Shown one piece after another: positions 1-5,997 of a DNA stretch of 7,745 nucleotides. The notes under the pieces are model-generated. The model was not told the DNA's origin. It saw only the letters and a list, made by a program, of their open reading frames with translations, and made no database searches. Numbering within the stretch: position 1 is the stretch's first letter; each line of letters starts with the position of its first letter. The translations under genes and the position numbers were made by a program. Origin of the DNA: Lachnospiraceae bacterium (GTDB taxonomy: Bacteria > Bacillota > Clostridia > Lachnospirales > Lachnospiraceae); NCBI GenBank assembly GCA_003489085.1, contig DNJM01000173.1:1-7745 (forward strand), in the 5' to 3' direction.

Positions 1-590
1 ATATAGTCCTCTACCTGGACAATCTTACCGTTGCCTGCAGAGATGCTGTAGGAGAATCTCATACCCGGGCAGTCCATCAATGACAGACACAGCTGTCCGC
101 TCTGGGATACTACACCCACGCTGCCTTTGCGGTCTCTTTTTTCGGAAATAAACGCAAATGCCTGCACATTGTCAATATAATTCACAAATCCGGCGCAGTT
201 CGGGCCCATGATGGCAATATCCAGTTCTTTTGCCGCTGCAATGAGCTCCGCCTCATTCTGCCGTCCTTCATCCGTACCGACTTCGCCGTAGCCGCTGGCA
301 AATACAACCGCTCCGCCGCAGCCTTTCTTCGCGCCTTCCCGAAGAAGCGGAATTACGGTCTTCTGAGAGGTGCAGATCACCATTAAGTCAACCGTATCCG
401 GTACGTCCGTCACGCTTTTATAACACGGTACGTCAAATACAGTTTCTCTTTTTGGATGAATAAAATACACTCGGCTTCTGTCTTCCACATAAGAAAGGAT
501 GTTTCGGCAGACATCTCCGCCGAAACCTTCCTTCTCACTTGCACCAATAACAGCAACCGACTGCGGTTTTAACAGTTTTGTTAAGTTCAT
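1..590 (-). CDS. Acyl-CoA synthetase (NDP/ADP-forming), N-terminal part, truncated by window edge
   Basis: The first 196 codons are visible; the gene continues past the left edge. They begin MNLTKLLKPQSVAVIGAS, the usual opening of the CoA-binding Rossmann domain of acetate/acyl-CoA ligases (ADP-forming). Visible motifs are VIGAS at residues 14-18, GPNCAG at 129-134 and VVSQSG at 160-165, where the succinyl-CoA-ligase-like second domain begins. Enzymes of this family convert acyl-CoA + ADP + Pi to the free acid, CoA and ATP in the cytoplasm. The phosphorylated histidine and the ATP-grasp part would lie beyond the window, so I cannot tell a single-chain enzyme from a separate alpha subunit. 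The start ATG (588-590) has AGGGAG at 601-606 and lies 36 bases after the gamma subunit gene, in the same direction. Placement right after the 2-oxoacid oxidoreductase suggests it harvests ATP from that enzyme's acyl-CoA product. Family call is secure; acyl specificity is unknown. Confidence 0.88.
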   Translation of the reverse strand, partial: MNLTKLLKPQSVAVIGASEKEGFGGDVCRNILSYVEDRSRVYFIHPKRETVFDVPCYKSVTDVPDTVDLMVICTSQKTVIPLLREGAKKGCGGAVVFASGYGEVGTDEGRQNEAELIAAAKELDIAIMGPNCAGFVNYIDNVQAFAFISEKRDRKGSVGVVSQSGQLCLSLMDCPGMRFSYSISAGNGKIVQVEDY

Positions 591-626
591 ATTCTGTTTT
601 CTCCCTGATCTGTTATGGTATTTATA

Positions 627-1169
627 CTATTTTCCTTCCACGCCTCTGCGGTAGCAGGCAACATTCTTCTCATTGAATTTGCCCTTGCCTTTTTTCTCGA
701 AGAAAGAGACAATGGCGGTTTCCATATATTCAATGGAGAAAAGATCGCTGTTGGCAGCCAGAGCCCCCAGCATTACAAGATTGGCGCCTTTGGGATTAGC
801 CACTTCCGCCGCGATATCCGTAGCCGGAACTTTTACGACCTTGATGTCGTCACGGTAGGTACGGTCTTCCGGTACGATGGAGGAATTCACAAGAAGCAGC
901 CCGCCCGGTTTTAATCTTTCTTCAAACTTGTCAATTGCCGGCGTATTCATCGTAAATAAGATATCCGGCTGTTTGGATATCGGGCTGGCGATCAGTCCGT
1001 CGCTGATCTTTACGGTACAGTTGGCGGTACCTCCGCGCATCTCGGAACCGTAGGACGGGTAAAATAATACATTTTTATCCTGTTCCATACCGGCATTAAT
1101 CAGCAGCATACCGGCTGTCAGTACACCCTGGCCGCCGAATCCGGCACAAATAATCTCTTTTTTTGCCAT
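627..1169 (-). CDS. 2-oxoacid:ferredoxin oxidoreductase, gamma subunit
   Basis: The 180-residue product has the normal length for a separate gamma (KorC/VorC/PorG-type) subunit, the pyruvate-ferredoxin oxidoreductase catalytic-domain fold (PF01558). It starts with the glycine-rich motif GFGGQGV (residues 10-16) and carries YGSEMRGGTANC (40-51), both typical of this subunit. In the family it contacts CoA and completes the heterotetramer that oxidatively decarboxylates 2-oxo acids to acyl-CoA with ferredoxin reduction. The ATG at 1167-1169 is preceded by AAGGAGGAGG, placed over the end of the beta subunit gene. Only 3 bases separate the two genes, so translational coupling is likely. Gene symbols for these subunits conflict between species (kor, vor, por), so none is assigned. 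Substrate class must be inferred from the alpha subunit and neighbours. Confidence 0.93.
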   Translation of the reverse strand: MAKKEIICAGFGGQGVLTAGMLLINAGMEQDKNVLFYPSYGSEMRGGTANCTVKISDGLIASPISKQPDILFTMNTPAIDKFEERLKPGGLLLVNSSIVPEDRTYRDDIKVVKVPATDIAAEVANPKGANLVMLGALAANSDLFSIEYMETAIVSFFEKKGKGKFNEKNVACYRRGVEGK

Positions 1170-1172
1170 GAT

Positions 1173-1910
1173 CTACGCCTCCTCCTTCTTATCCTTAAAT
1201 TCACCCAGAGGGAAGAACGGGATCATTTCATTTTTAATGCGCTCCACACTCTTTACCGGTGTCATGTTCAGGTTTGTAGGACAGGGAGACAGAAGCTCTA
1301 CCAGACAGAAGCCTTCGCCCCGCATATGTTTTTCAAACGCTTTTTTAATATATTTCTTACTCTGAACCATTCCTTTGGCGTCTGCCAGGGAACCTCTTGC
1401 CAGATAAGCAATATCCAGTCCGGAAAACGCCTGATCCACTCTGAAAGGCATCCCTGCTTTTTTGGGGTCCTTTCCTTTTGGCGTGGAAGTGGTGATCTGC
1501 CCCGGAAGAGAAGTAGGCGCACACTGCCCGCCCGTCATGCCGTACAGGCTGTTATTAATAACAATCGCCACCACATTATCATTACGGATCGCTGTATGCA
1601 TGGTCTCTGCCATACCGATCGAATACGCGGCGCCGTCCCCGATATATGCCATAACCGGATTTTCCGGGCGTACTTTCTTGACACCGACCGCCGTCGCGAT
1701 CGGTCTCCCGTGCGCTGCCATAATCGTGTCAAATCTCCAGGAATCAATATTCAAAGAGCCGCAGGCCACATCCACAATCGCCAGAAGCTTCTCGCTTAAT
1801 TCCATTTCTTCCATGACTTCGGCAATCAGACGGACTGCAAGGCCATGTCCGCAGCCGGGACAAAAACCGCTCTGTGTAAACGTCACTGTTTCAGGAGCTA
1901 CTAACCTCAT
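1173..1910 (-). CDS. 2-oxoacid:ferredoxin oxidoreductase, beta (TPP-binding) subunit
   Basis: The 245-residue thiamine pyrophosphate-binding subunit of a KOR/VOR-type enzyme. CPGCGHG (residues 17-23) is the family hallmark near the N terminus. The TPP/Mg motif begins GDGAAYSIG (91-99) and closes with NN at 119-120, followed by SLYGMTGGQ (121-129). SPCPTN (208-213) is also typical. The protein holds the cofactor on which the 2-oxo acid is decarboxylated and acts with the alpha, gamma and delta chains in the cytoplasm. There is no Fe-S cysteine cluster in this chain beyond the CPGC region, so electrons must leave through the delta ferredoxin encoded upstream. Start ATG 1908-1910 has AGGAGGG inside the end of the alpha gene, and a single base separates its start from the alpha stop codon. 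This indicates co-translation. Family call is very secure. Confidence 0.95.
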   Translation of the reverse strand: MRLVAPETVTFTQSGFCPGCGHGLAVRLIAEVMEEMELSEKLLAIVDVACGSLNIDSWRFDTIMAAHGRPIATAVGVKKVRPENPVMAYIGDGAAYSIGMAETMHTAIRNDNVVAIVINNSLYGMTGGQCAPTSLPGQITTSTPKGKDPKKAGMPFRVDQAFSGLDIAYLARGSLADAKGMVQSKKYIKKAFEKHMRGEGFCLVELLSPCPTNLNMTPVKSVERIKNEMIPFFPLGEFKDKKEEA

Positions 1911-1911
1911 A

Positions 1912-2961
1912 CTATTTTCCCTCCTTTTTCAGCATTTCTTTTGCTTTCGCAATGATTCCGTCCGATTCAGGAATCTCAAAGATAGAACCATAGTGATCCA
2001 CCGGATATTTGCTTTCTATGGCAAGCTTCACGTCATCTACCATCTGCCCTAAAATATTCATCTCCACAGTCAGGAACGCTTTTGCAGCTTTTGCTTCCTT
2101 GAATGCTTTCACCGGGAACGGCCATAAGGTAATCGGACGGATCAGGCCGAGCTTTAATCCTTCAGCTCTGGCAATCTCCACCGTCTCACGGCAGACACGG
2201 GAACTGATACCGTACGCAACCAAAACCAGCTCTGCGTCTTCAACCTGTACGGTCTCATAACGCTGCTCCTGCTCCATCTGCCTGTATTTTTCAGACAGAT
2301 ATCCTTCATAGTCCGGATGGGTGTAATAAACGTTCTGGATCTTTCTCTGCTCGGTGCCTTTCTTGCAGCCTTTGATGGTCCAGTCAAATTTGTTGATATC
2401 GTGCTCTTTAAACTCCGGAATCTCCACGGCCTCAATCATCTGTCCGATGGCCGCATCAGAAGCGATCAATACCGGGTGACGATATTTTTCCGCCAGATCA
2501 AACGCTTCTGCCATCATATCCGCATTCTCCTGTACGGACGCAGGCGCCAGCACCAGCGTATGATAATCGCCGTGCCCTCCGCCTCTGGTCAGCTGCCAGT
2601 AGTCACCCTGGCCCTGTGCGATATCGCCCAGGCCGGTGCCGATCCGCATAACATCTACAATAACGGCCGGAAGGTCTGCAGCTACCAGATAGGAGATTCC
2701 CTCCTGCTTTAAGGAAAAGCCGGGGCCTGAGGATGTAGTCAGCGCTCTCGCGCCGGCCGCCGCCGCTCCTAATACCATATTAATACCGGCAAGCTCTGAT
2801 TCTGCCTGAATAAATTCTCCGCCCACTTCTTCCATCCGCCAGGACAAATATTCCAGGATCTCCGTCTGCGGCGTAATCGGATATCCGCTGTAAAAGCGAC
2901 AGCCCGCAGCCAGTGCGGCCTCGGCCAGCGCTTCATTGCCTTTTAATAATACTTTAGCCAT
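1912..2961 (-). CDS. vorB: 2-oxoacid:ferredoxin oxidoreductase, alpha subunit, VorB type
   Basis: The 349-residue chain matches the length of VorB-type alpha subunits (about 350 residues), annotated as 3-methyl-2-oxobutanoate (2-ketoisovalerate) dehydrogenase subunit VorB. SGYPITPQTEI (residues 25-35) and the AESELAG stretch (53-59), with conserved glutamates of the pyrimidine-binding domain, are present. TSSGPG lies at 76-81. The stretch around 117-133, ending RGGGHGDY, followed by APASVQE (139-145), resembles VorB more than the 2-oxoglutarate (KorA) type, which usually has a different loop here; this is from memory of the families. It forms the TPP site with the beta subunit. AAGGAGGT overlaps the ferredoxin gene's stop codon and lies 6 bases before the ATG (2959-2961). 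A branched-chain 2-oxo acid is the default substrate, but VOR enzymes also accept aryl-pyruvates. Confidence 0.9.
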   Translation of the reverse strand: MAKVLLKGNEALAEAALAAGCRFYSGYPITPQTEILEYLSWRMEEVGGEFIQAESELAGINMVLGAAAAGARALTTSSGPGFSLKQEGISYLVAADLPAVIVDVMRIGTGLGDIAQGQGDYWQLTRGGGHGDYHTLVLAPASVQENADMMAEAFDLAEKYRHPVLIASDAAIGQMIEAVEIPEFKEHDINKFDWTIKGCKKGTEQRKIQNVYYTHPDYEGYLSEKYRQMEQEQRYETVQVEDAELVLVAYGISSRVCRETVEIARAEGLKLGLIRPITLWPFPVKAFKEAKAAKAFLTVEMNILGQMVDDVKLAIESKYPVDHYGSIFEIPESDGIIAKAKEMLKKEGK

Positions 2962-2972
2962 AGCTGACCTCC

Positions 2973-3188
2973 TTATCTTATTTCAAACACATAATCCGGG
3001 CACACCCGATAACAGGTCCCGCATACCGTACATTTGTCCGCATCTACAATAATGGTATTATATCCCTTCGCATTGACATGGTCAGAAACGCTGATTGCTT
3101 CTTTGGGACATGCATTAATGCAGTAGCCGCATCCTTTACATCGTACGGGATTTGTATATACTTTTTCAGTTTTTTCTTTTCCCATCAC
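2973..3188 (-). CDS. Delta subunit, 2x[4Fe-4S] ferredoxin of the 2-oxoacid oxidoreductase
   Basis: A 71-residue ferredoxin-type protein with two complete C-x2-C-x2-C-x3-C clusters: Cys 17, 20, 23, 27 (CKGCGYCINACP) and Cys 53, 56, 59, 63 (CTVCGTCYRVCP). Each can bind one [4Fe-4S] centre. Its position at the head of the alpha-beta-gamma genes identifies it as the delta chain (KorD/VorD type), which carries electrons from the TPP site to external ferredoxin. The start is ambiguous: GTG at 3186-3188 and ATG at 3183-3185 are adjacent codons. AGAGGT at 3195-3200 lies 6 bases before the GTG and 9 before the ATG, so either could be used. The stop is 11 bases before the vorB start and overlaps its ribosome binding site. 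The 120 bases upstream hold a structured element rather than a compact junction, unusual for this otherwise tightly packed unit. Confidence 0.93.
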   Translation of the reverse strand: MMGKEKTEKVYTNPVRCKGCGYCINACPKEAISVSDHVNAKGYNTIIVDADKCTVCGTCYRVCPDYVFEIR

Positions 3189-3204
3189 AGGATTACCTCT
3201 CTTA

Positions 3205-3306
3205 TTTATAGTTCCGCTTCGTCCCCCAACAGCTTTTGCCCAGAGCAGCCTGCTTTCGCATTCCGCTCTGCCTGTTGGGAGACTTCGCTGTTTTTATAGT
3301 TCCGCT
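3205..3306 (-). repeat. 102-bp intergenic element bounded by 14-bp direct repeats
   Basis: AGCGGAACTATAAA (minus strand) occurs exactly at both ends, at 3293-3306 and 3205-3218, 88 bases apart. Between them lies a long stem-loop. The element fills almost the whole gap between the transporter and the ferredoxin gene. An ordered hairpin inside flanking direct repeats suggests a dispersed intergenic repeat (REP- or MITE-like) or a processed RNA element. No coding potential is visible. Whether other copies exist in the genome cannot be seen from this window. Confidence 0.6.
3216..3288 (-). other. Structured RNA stem-loop with GAAA tetraloop, between transporter and ferredoxin genes
   Basis: Read on the minus strand, GUCUCCCAACAG (3283-3272) pairs with CUGUUGGGGGAC (3232-3221) over 12 bp with one U-G wobble. 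Outside is a symmetric GAA/GAA internal loop closed by GC/GC (3288-3287 with 3217-3216). Inside, CAGAGC (3270-3265) pairs with GCUCUG (3246-3241). At the tip UGC-GAAA-GCA (3260-3251) forms a GNRA tetraloop hairpin. The wobble pairs only in minus-strand RNA, the direction of operon transcription. No U-tract follows, so it is not an ordinary intrinsic terminator. It may adjust processing or stability between the upstream and downstream halves of the operon (inference). Confidence 0.6.
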
Positions 3307-3308
3307 GC

Positions 3309-4544
3309 TTATGCTTGCGCTTTTCTGCCCAGACGATACACAGTCATAGCCAATATAGCGCCTACAATACCTGAAACTGCCAGGAAGATAAAGATATAAT
3401 TGTACCCGGCTGCTCCGTGCGCATCCAGCCAGCTTCCGAACAGCACGGAATAAATGGAATCCGGAAGATATCCGATGATGGACGCAATACCGATTACCGT
3501 ACCGGTCATGGCTCTGGGAATACCCGACTCGCTGACGGTTGAGAAAATTACACCGTACATCATCATGGAGAACGCGCCCGGAAGCAGCGTATACAAACTT
3601 GCCATCACAGGGCTGATGCCCGGCGGCAGGATCAATACGATACCGAACAGTGCCGCAAGGATAATAAATGCTGTTGACAGCCACTTACAGGTGGACTTAA
3701 ATACTTTATCTGCCAGCAGGCCTCCAACCGGAGAAAGCAGCAGAAGGAGATAGTTACGAACAATAGAAACCAGCCCGGAATCTTCTGGAGATACCCCTCT
3801 TACTTCTGTCAGATATGGGTTAAAATAGGAAGTATTGCTGTAAAAGCCATAACCGCACAGGATGGTAAGCGACACAACCCAGACAACCGGATTCTTCAGC
3901 AGTTTAAATACGTCGCTCATCTCAAATTTCGGTTCGTTATCATCAGCCGCGCCGCTGCTCTGTTTTTCCGGCATAAGGAAAAACAGAAGGACTGCCGATA
4001 CCAGTGCTACAGAACCGCCGGAAACTACCGCCCGGAAAAATCCTCCGACCATGTCTCCACCCGCTGTCTTATAGACATTCAGCGCCAGTGTGTTGGTCAA
4101 TGCGGCTGTAATGCCGTTACAGGCATAATACAGACCATACATAAAACCCTGTTCTTCCTCTGTACCGATAATACGAACCGCCTTCATCAAAGACGACCAG
4201 AAGACGAAAGCCGTAGTAAAGGAAAGGCCAAGCCATATGAACATACCAACGGTAAAATTCATCGTGAAAGCATAAATCCAGGCCAACAATGTAGTAGCAG
4301 CCAGAGAAATGACCAGCGCTTTTTTCGGTGATACTTTATCGGCGATAATACCGCCGGGTATGTACAGGATCATATTGCCGATGGTATACATGGTCATCAA
4401 TAATCCTGACTGTGTGTTGGTGATCCCCATGGCCGCGACCTGTGCATCATAAAAGATGTATTTTACATAAGGAAGAAAGTAGATCGAACCTCCGGCAAGA
4501 CCAAGTGCTGCAATTGTAAGATATTTTCTAAGTTTTGAATCCAT
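3309..4544 (-). CDS. MFS transporter, substrate unknown
   Basis: A 411-residue, highly hydrophobic protein with the pattern of about 12 membrane segments in two halves, joined by a charged cytoplasmic stretch near residues 192-215. Major facilitator motif A appears in both halves: GGIIADKVSPKK (64-75) and GGLLADKV (274-281). GIPRAMTGTVIGIASIIGYLPD-like sequence (341-362) near the end is typical of the organic-anion/nitrate-like MFS branches. AAGGGA (4551-4556) lies 6 bases before the ATG. A small hairpin (stem GCTGT/ACAGC, 4559-4576) sits just ahead of it. The gene lies 52 bases after the dehydrogenase gene in the same direction. Being inside an amino acid breakdown unit, it may import the amino acid or its 2-oxo acid, or export the carboxylic acid product; the sequence does not decide. 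Confidence 0.88.
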   Translation of the reverse strand: MDSKLRKYLTIAALGLAGGSIYFLPYVKYIFYDAQVAAMGITNTQSGLLMTMYTIGNMILYIPGGIIADKVSPKKALVISLAATTLLAWIYAFTMNFTVGMFIWLGLSFTTAFVFWSSLMKAVRIIGTEEEQGFMYGLYYACNGITAALTNTLALNVYKTAGGDMVGGFFRAVVSGGSVALVSAVLLFFLMPEKQSSGAADDNEPKFEMSDVFKLLKNPVVWVVSLTILCGYGFYSNTSYFNPYLTEVRGVSPEDSGLVSIVRNYLLLLLSPVGGLLADKVFKSTCKWLSTAFIILAALFGIVLILPPGISPVMASLYTLLPGAFSMMMYGVIFSTVSESGIPRAMTGTVIGIASIIGYLPDSIYSVLFGSWLDAHGAAGYNYIFIFLAVSGIVGAILAMTVYRLGRKAQA

Positions 4545-4596
4545 ATTTATTCCCTTCTGCTGTATGTTTCAACAGCCCCTCCGTGTACCAGTTACA

Positions 4597-5769
4597 TTAC
4601 ATATCCGGTGTATCCGATTTATCCGGCGTGAACAGACGTCTTGCCACATCACGGGTAAACTCGCCTGTCTTTTTGGACTCTTCAAACACAAGCCTTGTCT
4701 GCTTGCGGATCAGATCTACGGTATCTTTTACGATCGCTGCCGCCGCATCTTCATCATTCATATTTTCAATCTTCACAATACGGAAGATAACCGCCTCGTA
4801 GATACGGATGCCGCCCAGATTGGAAATAAAGTCTACCGCTACATCCACGCCTTTTTTGCGAAGGATTTCGTCTGCTTCCGGTGTTGTCGGAATGTTTGCT
4901 GCCTCGACCAGAAGAGAAGCTTTGATCTTGTCTGCATTATTTACGTTGATCACGTCTTCCAGGGCTGCCGGGATCAGGATATCGCATTCCTGGCTGAGCC
5001 ATTCGCTGTTGGGAAGAACTTCATATCCGTCCTCAAATGCCTCTTTATTCATAACACCTTTGGGAAGTCTGGTTTCCACCAGTTTCTTCACGTTCAGGCC
5101 GTCTTTGCAGTATACCAGGCCGTTTACGTCCGCGATACCGACAACTTTGTAACCCATCTTATCCAGAGCGGTCACACAGCTTGCGCCTACACAGCCAAAT
5201 CCCTGGATCACTACGGATGCGCCTTTCTTTCCGCCTTTCATCTTCCACGCTTCGTCTGTTGCGGCCGCTACACCGTATCCTGTGATCATGTCATACATCT
5301 TAAATCCGTCATAGGTCAGCTCTTTTTCTGCTCTGTCATGGTTTACGATACCCTGATGGATGTCCGGATCTTCCTTCATGGCTTTGGTCTGCGGAATACC
5401 GATTCCGATATCGTCCAGAATATTCAGCACGTCTGAGTAGTCAACACCAAGGTCTCCGCCGATGGATACGCCTGCATTGATATAAGGAGCCGTAGCAACC
5501 AGGAATCTGCGAAGCACATCCAGTGCGTCCGGTGCATTATAGTCATAAGCGATACCCGCTTTACATCCGCCGGTGGTCTGAGATTCACATGCTTTATACT
5601 TATATCCCATCGTGGTAGCCAGACGAATCACTTCTTCTTTTGTTACAGTCGGGTGCATCCTGGTGCCGCCTCCGCAGTAGTGACCTACAAAGTTGTAAGC
5701 ACACATCCATCCTTTTGCATCTGTCTCTGTGTCGTTCCACTCAATTACTACATAAGGTTTGTTAGCCAT
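4597..5769 (-). CDS. Glu/Leu/Phe/Val-type amino acid dehydrogenase, probably not glutamate-specific
   Basis: A 390-residue NAD(P)-dependent amino acid dehydrogenase that would convert an L-amino acid to its 2-oxo acid and ammonia in the cytoplasm. The substrate domain has GGTRMHP (34-40), Lys57, TGGCKAGI (66-73) with presumed catalytic Lys70, and GGDLGV (104-109) with Asp106. The dinucleotide domain has GFGCVG after IQ (190-195) and Asp214 at the end of the second strand. By alignment to C. symbiosum glutamate dehydrogenase, the gamma-carboxylate-binding Lys89 corresponds to Gly33, and Ser380 to about Tyr324 (in NLGGIRIY, 317-324). The GGTRM stretch is as in leucine and phenylalanine dehydrogenases, which have a non-lysine residue just before it. 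A neutral amino acid is therefore favoured. AGGAGG (5780-5785) serves the ATG (5767-5769). It is the first structural gene of the operon. Preferred substrate and cofactor remain open. Confidence 0.9.
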   Translation of the reverse strand: MANKPYVVIEWNDTETDAKGWMCAYNFVGHYCGGGTRMHPTVTKEEVIRLATTMGYKYKACESQTTGGCKAGIAYDYNAPDALDVLRRFLVATAPYINAGVSIGGDLGVDYSDVLNILDDIGIGIPQTKAMKEDPDIHQGIVNHDRAEKELTYDGFKMYDMITGYGVAAATDEAWKMKGGKKGASVVIQGFGCVGASCVTALDKMGYKVVGIADVNGLVYCKDGLNVKKLVETRLPKGVMNKEAFEDGYEVLPNSEWLSQECDILIPAALEDVINVNNADKIKASLLVEAANIPTTPEADEILRKKGVDVAVDFISNLGGIRIYEAVIFRIVKIENMNDEDAAAAIVKDTVDLIRKQTRLVFEESKKTGEFTRDVARRLFTPDKSDTPDM

Positions 5770-5790
5770 TACTCAAAATCCTCCTGATAT

Positions 5791-5815
5791 GTTCTTTATT
5801 ACAGAACTTCGTTCT
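5791..5815. repeat. Copy 1 of 25-bp operator-like repeat, next to the dehydrogenase RBS
   Basis: Three GTTCT/AGAAC half-sites alternate in orientation: GTTCT (5791-5795), AGAAC (5803-5807), GTTCT (5811-5815). The last two form the exact dyad AGAAC-TTC-GTTCT (5803-5815). The unit ends only 5 bases from the AGGAGG of the dehydrogenase gene. It matches copy 2 at 22 of 25 positions, and the half-sites are perfectly kept. A binding site for the adjacent IclR-type regulator is the simplest reading; an RNA function in the leader is the alternative. Confidence 0.6.
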
Positions 5816-5830
5816 TAATAAATATCATTT

Positions 5831-5858
5831 TTTAAACCCGGCATATGCCGAGTTTTAA
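5831..5858 (-). other. Leader hairpin between the two operator-like repeats
   Basis: In minus-strand RNA, UUAAAACUCGGC (5858-5847) pairs with GCCGGGUUUAAA (5842-5831) around an AUAU loop. Eleven of 12 positions pair, including one U-G wobble, with one A-A mismatch. The core CGGCATATGCCG (5839-5850) is an exact DNA palindrome. No U-run follows, so it is not a terminator as it stands. It may stabilise the leader mRNA or space the two repeats. Confidence 0.5.
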
Positions 5859-5868
5859 CGGGCCCGGT

Positions 5869-5893
5869 GTTCTTTATTATAGAACTCTGTTCT
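5869..5893. repeat. Copy 2 of 25-bp operator-like repeat, just downstream of the promoter
   Basis: Same arrangement as copy 1: GTTCT (5869-5873), AGAAC (5881-5885), GTTCT (5889-5893), with the exact dyad AGAAC-TCT-GTTCT (5881-5893). The two copies are 78 bp apart, centre to centre. From the promoter at 5912-5940, transcription would start near 5905, so this copy lies at about +12 to +36, well placed to block RNA polymerase. A minus-strand TATAAT overlaps its edge. Confidence 0.6.
5876..5881 (-). promoter_or_regulatory. Possible second -10 box (TATAAT) inside repeat copy 2
   Basis: Perfect TATAAT on the minus strand, with the AGAAC-TCT-GTTCT dyad lying directly upstream in the would-be spacer. 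The matching -35 position reads CACAAA, which is poor. It may be chance in AT-rich sequence or a weak alternative promoter under operator control. Confidence 0.25.
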
Positions 5894-5911
5894 TGTTTTT
5901 TGTGTATCCTT

Positions 5912-5940
5912 ATCATAACACCGTTCGTCAGTTTTTTCAA
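5912..5940 (-). promoter_or_regulatory. Sigma-A promoter of the dehydrogenase-oxidoreductase operon
   Basis: TTGAAA (5940-5935), a 17-base spacer and TATGAT (5917-5912) on the minus strand, with the extended -10 TG one base ahead (5920-5919). This is close to consensus and gives a predicted start near 5905, leaving a leader of about 136 nt before the dehydrogenase ATG. Confidence 0.7.
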
Positions 5941-5997
5941 TGACAATCTTCTCTTTTTAATTTTTTTGGCAAAATGCACAATTTTCAGATGTCTTTT

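Noticed and set aside
1462..2052. Long plus-strand open frame opposite the oxidoreductase genes
   Set aside because: Antisense shadow of well-conserved beta and alpha subunit genes with intact motifs; no ribosome binding site or family resemblance. The same applies to the plus-strand frame 4564-5436 opposite the dehydrogenase.
3216..3288. Intrinsic terminator between the transporter and ferredoxin genes
   Set aside because: The stem is strong, but no T-run follows in the minus direction; the downstream sequence is GAAGCGGAAC.
4597..5769. Simple annotation as glutamate dehydrogenase (gdhA)
   Set aside because: The residues that bind the glutamate side-chain carboxylate are replaced, and the local sequence is closer to leucine/phenylalanine dehydrogenases.
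5803..5893. LexA/DinR boxes in the AGAAC...GTTCT dyads
   Set aside because: The Gram-positive LexA site has four bases between GAAC and GTTC; both dyads here have three, and the neighbouring genes are catabolic, not DNA repair.
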